Origin: Mesostigma viride
Taxonomy: Eukaryota; Streptophyta; Mesostigmatophyceae; Mesostigmatales; Mesostigmataceae
Assembly (NCBI GenBank): GCA_009746045.1
Contig: RPFO01000175.1
Span: 62,001-126,000, forward strand
DNA: 64,000 bases
Reading direction: 5' to 3'
Part shown: in pieces, positions 19,763 to 30,327 of the stretch
Numbering within the stretch: position 1 is the stretch's first letter
How the letters are laid out: every line of letters begins with the position of its first letter
Notes under the pieces: generated by a model
Told to the model about the DNA's origin: nothing
Databases searched by the model: none
What the model saw: the letters and a program-made list of their open reading frames with translations, nothing else
Made by a program: the position numbers and the translations under genes

Positions 19763-20406
19763 AGTTAGCATTTTGGGCAACCAATATGCTAAGTGGATGC
19801 AGTTTGGAAAGACCTTTCCAACGCCGTGCTGACCGCCTGAAACAGACAAGGGACGAGAAAGATATCAAGTCCCGAAGTCCTAGCCATCCGTGGCTGACTA
19901 GGGTGCAGTCCTCTGGTATAGTGGACAGGACACGTGGCAGGCCGTGCCTGCACAGGCTTAGCCTGATTATCACGTGACTGTGGTCCACGTAGATCAGAGG
20001 AGCAGCAGCCTGTGACTGGTGGAATACTGGAGCTGGCACAGGTCTGCAAGGATACTAGGCCTTGCAGGCTTGTGACAGGTCCTGTACTTCCTAGGTTGCA
20101 GAGTCTAGGCAAATCCAGTTCGTCCTGGCTCTGCACTGATGCCAGTGGACGTTGAGGATTTGCTTGCACGCCTGCATGTGCCTCGTCACGCCGATGGGAA
20201 CGAGGAACAACGCAAAGGATATAGCTTGGTCATGGGGGATGACCAGCTTTCTCGGAAAGCACGAACCGTGGGTGCCACCTTGGTCGTGGAAGTGCCCATT
20301 GTGGTCGTGGCCTGGTGAACAGATTTAAGGTTGCTGCCTTGCAACATTGGCTAAGACGCGCTGTGAAAGACCAAGAGCTCACATACGTTGGGAGCTCTTT
20401 CTAACT
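19763..20406 (+). repeat. Element 2, 3' LTR
   Basis: 644 bp, AGTTAGC..CTAACT. Differs from the 5' LTR at, for example, GTCCACGTAG versus GTCCATGTAG and GAATACTGG versus GAATATTGG. Followed by TSD CCTGA and the resumed satellite. Confidence 0.95.
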
Positions 20407-23400
20407 CCTGAAGGGGCCCCCAACTTGTCAACTACTTAACTACGATCGTGTTGCGCAAAGGAGAAACCCGAACATCCTGACATCGCCGCGGGCGCAGTAC
20501 CGTACGGCCTGATCGCACCCCCACGAACGGCTACTATTCCTGAAATCCTGCGGAGCCGCGAGTTACGGCCCGTAACCGCTCGCCTGAACGCCGTCACACC
20601 CTCCTAAGATCGAGTGTCACCAATTCTGAACGGAAACTGAATTCAGCAAAATGCGCGAGAAATGCCGTGGGGCATATACGGCTGGGTGCAAGAGTTTATA
20701 CGGGAAGGATCTCTACCCAAACAAAGTGTAACTGAACATGCTCCGCGGCTGGAGACCGGTGCCACGAGCGCAAACTGAACGGCAAAAAGGGGGACCCTGT
20801 CAAAGACTTACTTCGAATCGGGAGCGTAAGATATTTCAGGGTCTACGGAATGTGTTAATGCTGAACGGGGCGCAGGGAAAGCAAATTTGATGCGCAGACG
20901 GACCGTACGAGCTCTGAACGCGTGCTGAATTCAGCCGAAGGCGCGCAATTTTGCGGAAGAGTGGACGAACCGTACCAAAATTTAGTACGATTAAATTTCT
21001 GAACGATTTCTGTGCAGACGCAGCGGGTAATTTTTGGCTCGACAATTTTTACTGAACACTTTTCTGAACGGGTTTTTTGTTAAATTTTCGGTTCGGCCTA
21101 CTTCCCATGCGATTTCCGTGCCAATTTTTGCGAGATTACTGACCTGAACGTAATCAGACGGGGCGCGTGACAAAAAACGGCTCGAAACTGTGAATAGCAG
21201 GGGGCTCCGCCCAAAAAACGGCCGTACGAAACCGAAATTTTTGGGCTCCCGCTGGCCCCCCCGCCTCGGCGCCCTCGGCCACTGCCCCTTCGCACTGCGC
21301 ACCCCGCGTGGCGCCGGCGTTCCCGAGGACGCACCCCGCGGGTGTACGCGCCAATCGCCCGCTCAGGCGCCAAAAAGTCCGGGCCCCGAAGGGGCCCCCA
21401 ACTTGTCAACTACTTAACTACGATCGTGTTGCGCAAAGGAGAAACCCGAACATCCTGACATCGCCGCGGGCGCCGTACCGTACGGCCTGATCGCACCCCC
21501 ACGAACGGCTACTATTCCTGAAATCCTGCGGAGCCGCGAGTTACGGCCCGTAACCGCCGGCCTGAACGCCGTCACACCCGCGTAAGATCGAGTCTCACCT
21601 ATCCTGAACGGGTGCTCAATTCAGCAAAATGCGCGAGAAATGCCGGGGGGCATATACGGCAGGGGGGAATAGTTTGTGACGAAGCATCTCTATCCAAACA
21701 TCGTAGTCGATTTACTAAGTGTTCAGACTGAACGCCAAATTTCGAGTGCATGTTCAGACTGAACGAAAATTGAGTTCGAACACAATTCTGAACGGTTTTT
21801 TTGTTATATTTTCGGTTCGGACTACTTCCAACGCAATTTTTGCGAGTTGACTGACCTGAACGTGTTCAGACGGGGAGCGTGGCAAAAAACGGCTCGAAAC
21901 TGTGAAAAGCAGGGGGCTCCGCCCAAAAAACGGCCGTACGAAACCGAATTTTTTGGGCTCCCGCTGGCCCCCCCGCCTCGGCGCCCTCGGCCACTGCCCC
22001 TTCGCACTGCGCACCCCGCGTGGCGCCGGCGTTCCCGAGGACGCACCCCGCGGGTGTACGCGCCAATCGCCCGCTCAGGCGCCAAAAAGTCTGGGCCCCG
22101 AAGGGGCCCCCAACTTGTCAACTACTTAACTACGATCGTGTTGCGCAAAGGAGAAACCCGAACATCCTGAAGTTAGAATGCGGTGGGATATATTGCTTGA
22201 GAACACTGAAGGCTTGGAGCAATGAATTGCTTGGTTCATTAGAAAATAGGTTTACCCTTTATCAACGTTCCTCTCACCGGCTGCGCCGCCAGTGACCGTT
22301 GGGTGCAGACCGTTGGCCCGAGGCCGCACGATGACAGGTAGCTGCCTAGTCACTGCATCGTGCGATCACAAATCAATGCACGCTGCAGTACGGTCCCTAT
22401 CTAGGATACTCTAGTACCGTCCAATGACAGGACACTACGTATACTGGGTACTGACATCTGTCACGTACCTCAGTACCCAAAGTACCTATCTAGGGAAACG
22501 TATGCGACTCGACTAGCATCCCTATCTGCATAGCCCACGTGGTATTTATATTCACATACCAACGTGGGTTTACAAGGCTTATTCAGACGTTGTATTCACA
22601 ATGCCTTTGAGACTTAGTCTACAGCAAAGCATGGAGACTAACTCCTGACATCGCCGCGGGCGCCGTACCGTACGGCCTGATCGCACCCCCACGATCGACT
22701 ACTATTCCTGAAATCTGCGGAGCCGCGAGTTACGGCCCGTAACCGCCGGCCTGAACGCCGTCACACCCTCCTAAGATCGAGTCTGAGGTGTTCTGAACAG
22801 AAACTGAATTCAGCAAAATGCGCGAGAAATGCCGTGGGGCATATACGGCTGATTAACTTGTTACTACGGGAAGGATCTCTCTCCAAACAAAGTACTAGAA
22901 ATACTAAGGGTTCAGTCTGAACGGGAAATTTTGAGTGTTCAGACTGAACGGGAAATGTGCAGAAAATTTAGTTCGAACCCTAGTCTGAACGGTTTTTGGG
23001 TTAGATTTTCGGTTCGGCCTACTTCCCACGCAATTTCCGTGCCAATTTTGGCGAGATGACTGAACTGAACGTGTTCAGAAGGGGAGCGTGGCAAAAAACG
23101 GCTCGAAACTGTGAAAAGCAGGGGGCTCCGCCCAAAAAACGGCCGTACGAAACCGAAATTTTTGGGCTCCCGCTGGCCCCCCCGCCTCGGCGCCCTCGGC
23201 CACTGCCCCTTCGCACTGCGCACCCCGCGTGGCGCCGGCGTTCCCGAGGACGCACCCCGCGGGTGTACGCGCCAATCGCCCGCTCAGGCGCCAAAAAGTC
23301 TGGGCCCCGAAGGGGCCCCCAACTTGTCAACTACTTAACTACGATCGTGTTGCGCAAGGGAGAAACCCGAACATCCTGACATCGCCGCGGGCGCCGTACC

Positions 23401-24412
23401 GTACGGCCTGATCGCACCCCCACGACCGAGGGCAATACCTGAAATCCTGCGGAGCCGCCAGTAACGGCCCGTCACCGTTGGCCTGAACGCCGTCACACCC
23501 GCGTAAGATCGAGTGTCACCAATCCTGAACAGAAACTGACGTCAGCTCAATTCAGCAAAATGCGCGAGAAATTGCGGGGGGCATATACGGCTGGGGGGAA
23601 GAGTTTGCGCTGGGGGGTCTCGACCGAAATATCCTACTTGATTTACTAAGGTATCAGACTGAACGGGGAATTTCGAGTGTTCAGACTGAACAAAAATTTA
23701 GTTCGAGCACATTTCTGAACGGGTTTTTTGTTAAATTTTCGGTTCGGCCTACTTCTCACGCAATTTCTGTGCCAATTTTTGCGAGATGACTGAACTGAAC
23801 GTGTTCAGACGGGGAGCGTGGCAAAAAACGGCTCGAAACTGTGAAAACCAGGGGGCTCCGCACAAAAAACGGCAGTACGAAACCGAAATTTTTGGGCTCC
23901 CGCTGGCCCCCCCGCCTCGGCGCCCTAGGCCACTGCCCCTTCGCACTGCGCACCCCGCGTGGCGCCGGCGTTCCCGAGGACGCACCCCGCGGGTGTACGC
24001 GCCAATCGCCCGCTCAGGCGCCAAAAAGTCTGGGCCCCGAAGGGGCCCCCAACTTGTTCTGAACGGGTGCTGAATTCAGAAATATTCAGCAAAATGCGCG
24101 AGAAATGCCTGGGGGCATATACGGATGGGGGAAAGAGTTTTTGGCTGGGGGTTTTCGACCAAAATATCCTACTTGATTTACTAAGGGTTCAGACTGAACG
24201 GGGAATTTTGAGTGTTCAGACGGAACGAAAATTAAGTTCGAACACAATTCTGAACGTTTTTTTTGTTAAATTTTCGGTTCGGCCTACTTCCCACGCAATT
24301 TCTGTGCCAATTTTTGCGAGATGACTGAACTGAACGTGTTCAGACGGGGAGCGTGGCAAAAAACGGCTCGAAACTGTGAAAAGCAGGGGGCTCCGCCCAA
24401 AAAACGGCCGTA
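20407..24412. repeat. Satellite array, about 0.7-1.0 kb units
   Basis: Unit starts (GAAGGGGCCCCCAACTTGT) fall at about 20410, 21389, 22100, 23309 and 24040, giving lengths of ~980, ~711, ~730 (after removing the solo LTR) and ~731 bp, with the last unit truncated. Each unit has a conserved 5' part (CTACTTAACTACGATCG), a variable middle full of CTGAACG and the palindromic GTTCAGACTGAAC, and a very GC-rich end. The conserved end can be read as ORFs of 60-107 codons in both directions, but only because the DNA repeats. Function unknown; it could be a satellite or the remains of a repeated element. Confidence 0.88.
22171..22643 (-). mobile_element. Solo LTR of the element 3 family
   Basis: 473 bp, the same length as the LTRs of element 3 and nearly identical to them in reverse orientation. 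It begins AGTTAG, ends CTAACT and is flanked by the 5-bp TSD CCTGA (22166-22170, 22644-22648) inside a satellite unit. This is the expected product of LTR-LTR recombination. Confidence 0.95.
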
Positions 24413-24437
24413 CCCTAGGCACACCTGGAATTGTACT
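24413..24437 (+). repeat. Left terminal inverted repeat of the DNA transposon
   Basis: 25 bp, perfect inverse of 41669-41693, preceded by TSD GTA. Contains GGCACACC, the core of the subterminal arrays. Confidence 0.93.
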
Positions 24438-24530
24438 CCAGCACTAGTACAATTTGACTTTTTTTCAACTTTGTTATTTTGTACCTCCCTTAGGTCCAAA
24501 GCTAGGAGGTAAGTGTCTCATCATGTTTTG

Positions 24531-24913
24531 ACACCGGCACACCGGCACACCGGCACACCGGCACACCGGCACACCGGCACACCGGCACACCGGCACACCA
24601 TAAAACTACCATTTTATGATTTTGTATGGTGTCACAAGGTAACCTAACGTCCAATACTAATGTTATAATGTCCACAAGCACTGCCTAACGTGGTGTGCCA
24701 CTGTGCCACCGGCACACCGGCACACCGGCACACCGGCACACCGGCACACCGGCACACCGGCACACCATGCCACCATAAAACTACCATTTTATGATTTTGT
24801 ATGGTGTCACGAGGTAACCTAACGTCCAATACTAATGTTATAATGTCCACAAGCACTGCCCAACGTGGGGTGCCACTGTGCCACCGTGCCACCGTGCCAC
24901 CGTGCCACCGTGA
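24531..24913. repeat. Left subterminal arrays of CCGGCACA and GTGCCACC motifs
   Basis: 8-bp CCGGCACA arrays at 24531-24599 and 24706-24768, a CCGTGCCA array at 24882-24913, and a 176-bp tandem duplication (accataaaactacc.. at about 24597 and 24773). On the left side the motif reads CACACCGG; at the right end of the transposon it is inverted. Confidence 0.9.
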
Positions 24914-25171
24914 CATGTCTTGACACATCATTTTTTGACTTTTCTTACGCAAGTAATGCAAGCACATGGCAAAATAAAATATTGATGATTACTTACTTGA
25001 GACAAATATTAATTGATTATCAGCATTGTCTCCAATGTCTCCTACATGTAACACATGGAGAAGCAAGTACTACGTGATCGCAACCACAATTCCTTTGTTC
25101 GCCAACTAATACATCACAGCATAAAAAAGCTGAATAAATGGCTGAAAACTGACAAACAGGTGCAAACACGA

Positions 25172-27617
25172 TCAATATGAACATGAACCATAATAAAGTG
25201 GTTCCCCTCGCTCATTTGCATCTTGCGAGTACGGCTGATGCCTTTTCCGCGATGGAGGGGCGGGGGGCAGTGGGCGGGGGGCGCTGCGAGCACGCATGCG
25301 TTCATCATCAAAGTTGCTGTGAGTCGTGAGACGAGTATGCTGAGTTGCTGCATAATGTCCCTCAGCATAATGTGGCCTATCTGGCTCCCTCATGGCGGCA
25401 TAACGGTAAGCGCCCTGCAAGGGCTCACCGTGGGCCATATAATAGGAGTCATAAGGCTCGTACAGGCCATGCGATTCATCTTGCCAATCCAGCTTCCTTG
25501 CCTCATCAATCGCGGGTGCGCGCGTGCGCGGCTCTGGCTCATCTTGCCAATCCAGCTTCCTTGCCCCATCGATCGCGGGTGTGCGCTTGCGCGGCTGTGG
25601 CTCACGGCGTGCCGGCTGCCATTCTGCCCCCTGCGTGCCGGTGAAGCCTTCACGTTGCCGCAATGTGGGAGGCGCAGCAGGAATGGTCGGCCGGTGAAAC
25701 TCCGTGCCGCGGCTTGAGGTTGGAGCACATTCAACAGGCGTGCATGGCACTCGTTCCCTTTCCAAAGCATCAACCCTCTCCGTCAGGGATTTGACCTGTT
25801 CCTTCAGCTTCGCAGTCGCGGGGTTCTCTGGGGCGGCAGCCGGCTTTGCACGCGCTGCCAATGATGATTGGCACTTGGAAACCTTTGCATGCAAATCAGC
25901 GATCTGCATAGCCACAGACGGCGGCGCCTTCTTCCTCGCTTGCTTCCCTTGAAACCCCACCCAGTCCTTCAGCTCTGCGATTGCTGCCTGTGCTGCTTGC
26001 AACCCCTGAGTAAGGGGCGCTAGCCACCCTGCCGGGGGAGCTGCCGGGGGAGCTGCTGGCATCGCACTCTCGGACGGTGCTGACTTTGCTGCGCGAGGCG
26101 GCAGTGCCTTCCCGCCCTGGTATTCAAGCTGGCGTGCAGGGCGCAAGCTCCGCTGGCCCCCCCCCCCCGCCGCCTTGAAGGCGCGCTTCTTGGGCTTGAC
26201 GGGTGATGTTTGTTCCTCGCTGCCATCGTCACCCCCCCCTTCCCCACCATTGTGCTCCTCCTCCACCTCCTCTTCATCGTCCAGGTCATAGCTGGCATCG
26301 CCCCCGCTTTCATCTTCATCTTCATCTTCAGCGGATGGAGCAGGCGGGACGACAGCGAGCACCTGAATTGTAAACATGCACGCATACAGAGATTGACATT
26401 TTACATCAACAATACTTGGAAATTAATGTTATATGGTGCCTACAAATAGAGTGCTCCTGATGGTGTCGTCTAGTATGCACATTGATCATATGCGCCAGTG
26501 TGGTTTGCGCTCGGCTGCGGTTGGATTGCGCATGGCATGTTCTGGCATATGAATGTCAACAATGCAAAACCGATCTGAGATACTTACATGATAGCCCTGC
26601 CCGGTGGTCGTGTTGGTCGCGCTCTTTAACTGGTTGATGCGCGACTCCGGGCGGGTAAACACTGACGTGATGTCCGCCATGGCATCCGCCAAGGTAGTAC
26701 TCGAATTGCAATGTAATTCGGCATTGGCGGCAGGGTCAACCGTCAAGTTATATGGTCGGCACCACGCTACACGGATTTCACCGGAGGCGAATGAGGTAAC
26801 CTTCCATTCTCCTTCCTCGCAGCTGTAAATGGGACGCACCAACGCCACAAAGGACGGGTAGTCATGGGAGCCGCTGGCTGCCCTCACACAAGCGAGTCCG
26901 AGGATGACAAGCCGCACAGCGGTGTTGCCCGTGGGAGTGGCATGCAGGTCACGCATTAGCTCAGGATCCACATGACTGCAGATGTCACCGATGGAGAACG
27001 ACGTCACCTTGGCGGTGCTACGAGAGCTAGCCTTTTTGCACGAAACATACAGCGGAGGCCATGCAGTCACTCTTAGTGTCTAGTTGGGCCAGGGAATCCT
27101 TTTCATCAGGCAGCGTGTAGAACTTGTGAGCTCGTGTGATGTTGTGCTCTGGAACGGTTATCTGAGGAATACCGTTGATGAACCTGCTGTTGGTTGGAAA
27201 ACCCTTGCCCACGTCGAGCATGTGAAGCACAACTGGCTTGGCCGCAGTAGCACCCCGGGATGCAATCGAGAGGCTGCCGGCCTTCACGAGCACCCCCAAA
27301 TATCCCAGATACTTGACGAGGCACTTCTGCGCAACTGGGTCCTGCGATGGTGCCTGAGATTTCCGGTCGGTTTCCTCATCCGAAGCACCGGAGGCATTCA
27401 TTCTATGAAGTTCATTGACTGCTCCCCTGACGTACACGTTTGATGCCCTTTTCTTCTGTTCTTCATCACCTACAGCGCCCACTGATACAGGGCCTGTATC
27501 CATTGTGTTCTCTTGCCCCGGTGGTGCTACTGCGTCCTTGTCACTGGCATGCTCCACATGTCCGGCATCCCCGCCATTGTTTTCAATACCTGCCTGCGGC
27601 TGCGCGCCGCTAGCCAT
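25172..27617 (-). CDS. Spliced gene of unknown function in the DNA transposon
   Basis: Exon 1 is 27617-26588 and exon 2 is 26362-25172. The intron has a textbook donor (CAT then GTAAGTA, minus strand), an acceptor ..AATTCAG, and phase 0. Exon 1 has one unresolved frame change near 27060-27085 (two overlapping ORFs of 196 and 194 codons), either an indel or a second small intron. Exon 2 encodes an acidic stretch (EDEDEDESGG), a basic region, a predicted coiled coil (KLKEQVKSLTERVDALERE) and a tandem repeat ARKLDWQDE twice. Total about 740 residues. I recognise no domain. Its position opposite the transposase-like gene suggests an accessory transposition protein, but this is inference. Confidence 0.65.
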
Positions 27618-27730
27618 TCTCAGCTATCCGGATTTCCGAACTACGCCAATACCTGGCCAGAATGGCTGAAAATTTCCACGAAATGCATCCAAGTGCACGA
27701 ATTATTGAGTCGGTGGTGGCACCATGGCAC

Positions 27731-28004
27731 GGAGTACAATTTGGTGGTGTGCCGGTGTGCCGGTGTGCCGGTGTGCCGGTGTGCCGGTGTACCGGTGTGC
27801 CGGCCAGTGATTGGCCCGTTGCTGATTTTCTGATATGCAGCCTAGTAAAAATTGGCCGCAAATCTTGTGCCCACGTGCGACCGGACGAATTTGCGGCCAA
27901 TTTTTATTAGGCTCATGTCAGCAAATCTGCAACGGGCCAATCACTGGCCGGCACACCGGCACACCGGCACACCGGCACACCGGCACACCACCAAATTGTA
28001 CTCC
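27731..28004. repeat. 274-bp foldback with TGTGCCGG arrays in its arms
   Basis: A long inverted repeat: GGAGTACAATTTGG at the left end mirrors CCAAATTGTACTCC at the right. Arms of about 110-130 bp contain five or more TGTGCCGG copies and a region with CCAGTGATTGGCCCGTTGC. The loop lies near 27868-27890. No clear TSD. It starts just upstream of the 25172-27617 gene and may act as its promoter region or be a nested MITE. Confidence 0.85.
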
Positions 28005-28021
28005 AGAATGCCCGATGGTCT

Positions 28022-28111
28022 TTACATGTAGGGGATAATGAACCAGCGATGGAAGCAAGGGGATAATGAACCAGCGATGGAAGCACCAGCGATGGAAGCG
28101 ATGGAAGCGAT
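28022..28111. repeat. Short tandem duplication around GCGATGGAA
   Basis: Two copies of GGGGATAATGAACCAGCGATGGAAGCA, differing slightly at their junction, then three further GCGATGGAA copies leading into the GGGGGA tract. Confidence 0.85.
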
Positions 28112-28255
28112 GGAAGCGGGAGGGGGAGGGGGAGGGGAGGGGAGGGGGAGGGGGAGGGGGGGGGGGAGGGGGAGGGGGAGGGGGAGGGGGAGGGGGAGGG
28201 GGAGGGAGGGGGAGGGGGAGGGGGAGGGGAGGGGGAGGGGGAGGGAGGGGGAGGG
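28112..28255. repeat. (GGGGGA)n microsatellite, target of element 3
   Basis: Purine-only array of GGGGGA/GGGGA/GGGA units. Element 3 inserted into it, and its continuation is at 35911-35959. The last five bases GAGGG are the TSD. Confidence 0.92.
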
Positions 28256-28728
28256 AGTTAGTCTCCATGCTTTGCTGTAGACTAAGTCTCAAAGGCATTG
28301 TGAATACAACGTATGAATAAGCCTTGTAAACCTACGTTGGTATGTGAATATAAATACCACGTGGGCTATGCAGATAGGAATGCTAGTCGAGTCGCATACG
28401 TTTCCCTAGATAGGTACTTTGGGTACTGAGGTACGTGACAGATGTCAGTACCCAGTATACGTAGTGTCCTGTCATTGGACGGTACTAGAGTATCCTAGAT
28501 AGGGACCGTACTGCAGCGTGCATTGATTTGTGATCGCACGATGCAGTGACTAGACTGCTACCTGTCATCGTGTGGCCTCGGGCCAACGGTCTGCACCCAA
28601 CGGTCACTGGCGGCGCAGCCGGTGAGAGGAACGTTGATAAAGGGTAAACCTATTTTCTAATGAACCAAGCAATTCATTGCTCCAAGCCTTCAGTGTTCTC
28701 AAGCAATATATCCCACCGCATTCTAACT
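28256..28728 (+). repeat. Element 3, 5' LTR
   Basis: 473 bp, same length and sequence as 35438-35910 as far as I can read. The interior begins TGAATTTTATTTGC, with no evident primer-binding site. Confidence 0.96.
28349..28356 (+). promoter_or_regulatory. TATA box in element 3 5' LTR
   Basis: TATAAATA at this position, repeated at 35531-35538 in the 3' LTR. It lies about 390 bp before the gag ATG, a plausible retrotransposon promoter position. Confidence 0.55.
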
Positions 28729-28746
28729 TGAATTTTATTTGCTACC

Positions 28747-30327
28747 ATGGCTATCACGAACAAGAATGTCGCTAAGAAGCTTACCTACAACGAGGATGAT
28801 GATGGGCAGGATCGGCGGATGCCCAGAGACAACAACAAGAAGCCGGCTGGCGATGCGGCCATTTCCAAGAAAAAGAAAAAGAACAAAAAGACTCACAATG
28901 GTTGCCAGGACGAGGGGACGGCGGCTGCAAAGCCGACCGACCTACCCCCCTCCCCTGCGAGGCCGGAGGCCGAGACGGCTCCCCCCGGGGAGACCGGCTT
29001 ACCCTCGACTCCGGCGGCCGCCCCAGCCGCAACCACGGCTGGCGCGGCCATGGCTGCGGAGACCTCGGTGGTAAACCCCACTGAGGCTCCACAGTCCGGC
29101 CCCACGTTGCCATCTCTTCGGGAGCGTATGCCCCGTCAGACGGCCTCGGTGGCACCGGACGGGACGATTACCTTTCGTCCCGCCACATCAAACCTTAATG
29201 TCCCTTTCGCCCAGGGACATAACCACATTGAGCTAACGTTTGGGCGACCCTCTGCGTCCCTTCTTCGCAAGAAGAAGGACATGGAGAGTATTAAACTCGC
29301 ACGGGTGGTGCGAAAACCTGTGGAACCCATCGCCGGACAACCAATGTCCGACGATGAGGTATCCGACACTGCCAGTCTCCCCGATGGGGAGACTGAGATC
29401 AATCTTACCCCAGCGCTCCTGGCGGTCGAGCAGGCCGCGCTGGTGGCAAATGAAGAACGCCGAGCGCGGCAGCGGGACCGAGAGGTCCGCCGAGAGGCGG
29501 CTTTTCGGCTCGCCGCTAAGCGGCAAGAATATGAAGAGGAAGCCGCCCGTCGCCTGGCTACCCACCAGGCGATGGCGGACGCGTACCGCGAGGCCACCCA
29601 GCGGTTACGTGACCTCTTAAAAAATGCTGACTATCCCATGCACTATGCGGACAGTCAAGACCTGGCCGAGCTTGCTCGGTCAGCACACTTTAAAACCATG
29701 TCCTCCATCACCCAAGCCAGGGTCACGGAGGCCATCTTGGCCAAACATGGGGTGGTAGCTGAAGAAGCCCCCCCGCTGGAAACCACCAGCAAGAAACCCT
29801 CTCCCCCCCAACCCCTGCAGTACAAGGAGGGACTGCTGGCCCTGGGCGCGAGGAAGGGCAAAGAGGCGGACTGTCCAGTCCGGCCTGCTATGATCATGGG
29901 AGAACCACTCCCTGACATACCCGAGGATGAGGCTGCTTTTCAGGCAGCCCTCCGGGAGCATGAGGTACGCAAGGAGATGAAGCGTCTCATGCGGGAGGAG
30001 GCCAGGAGGAGAGCAGAGGCAGACACCCCTGCCCGCCCCTCCACCGATGGGGCTGGACCCAGTGGGGTTACCCGGACACCCCCGGGCTCCCCCAGGGCCA
30101 CCATGACCCCCCTCCCCCTCCCCCACCACCCCAGGTTCGCCCTGTGGGTTGGGGCCCCCTCCCAAACCAGGGGGGGTGGCCAGGACCCCAGGAGGCCCTG
30201 GGGGGAGGTGCAGAGGTGCCACAGGCACCCAACAGGCCTGCTGAGGCCCCCCCAAGGAGCGGGGATGTCCTGGAACAGCTCGCCATTCTCCAGGCCCAGC
30301 TGGCCTCGTTGCAAGATCAGCAGTTAA
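28747..30327 (+). CDS. Element 3 N-terminal gag region
   Basis: ATG 18 bp after the LTR. Lys-rich (KKKKKNKK) near the N-terminus, then an Ala/Pro-rich segment and a long charged, probably coiled-coil region (29420-29640, RRARQRDREVRREAAFRLA). The frame is meaningful to about 30110; beyond a run of C-rich bases (30102-30124) the gag core continues in another frame. Whether this 450-residue extension is a fused extra protein or part of gag is unclear. Confidence 0.75.
   Translation: MAITNKNVAKKLTYNEDDDGQDRRMPRDNNKKPAGDAAISKKKKKNKKTHNGCQDEGTAAAKPTDLPPSPARPEAETAPPGETGLPSTPAAAPAATTAGAAMAAETSVVNPTEAPQSGPTLPSLRERMPRQTASVAPDGTITFRPATSNLNVPFAQGHNHIELTFGRPSASLLRKKKDMESIKLARVVRKPVEPIAGQPMSDDEVSDTASLPDGETEINLTPALLAVEQAALVANEERRARQRDREVRREAAFRLAAKRQEYEEEAARRLATHQAMADAYREATQRLRDLLKNADYPMHYADSQDLAELARSAHFKTMSSITQARVTEAILAKHGVVAEEAPPLETTSKKPSPPQPLQYKEGLLALGARKGKEADCPVRPAMIMGEPLPDIPEDEAAFQAALREHEVRKEMKRLMREEARRRAEADTPARPSTDGAGPSGVTRTPPGSPRATMTPLPLPHHPRFALWVGAPSQTRGGGQDPRRPWGEVQRCHRHPTGLLRPPQGAGMSWNSSPFSRPSWPRCKISS

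Larger units (their letters stand above)
11131..20406 (+). mobile_element. Copia-like LTR retrotransposon, element 2 (9276 bp)
   Basis: Bounded by two 644-bp LTRs that differ at two or three visible positions and by the 5-bp TSD CCTGA (11126-11130, 20407-20411). The LTR begins AGTTAGC and ends CTAACT. Order: an extra 5' ORF, gag with one CX2CX4HX4C knuckle, an in-frame UGA, integrase, a retropepsin-like domain, reverse transcriptase, RNase H and a ~1-kb 3' region. The pol region is broken by shifts near 15251, 16600 and 17011, and by a 769-bp inverted-repeat insertion at 15634-16402. It is 3 kb longer than element 1 because of the extra ORF, the insertion and the long 3' region. Confidence 0.95.

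Noticed and set aside
21098..24073. Repeated 60-107-codon ORFs in both directions
   Set aside because: All lie in the GC-rich end of the satellite unit, and both strands are open equally; no motif and no codon signal.
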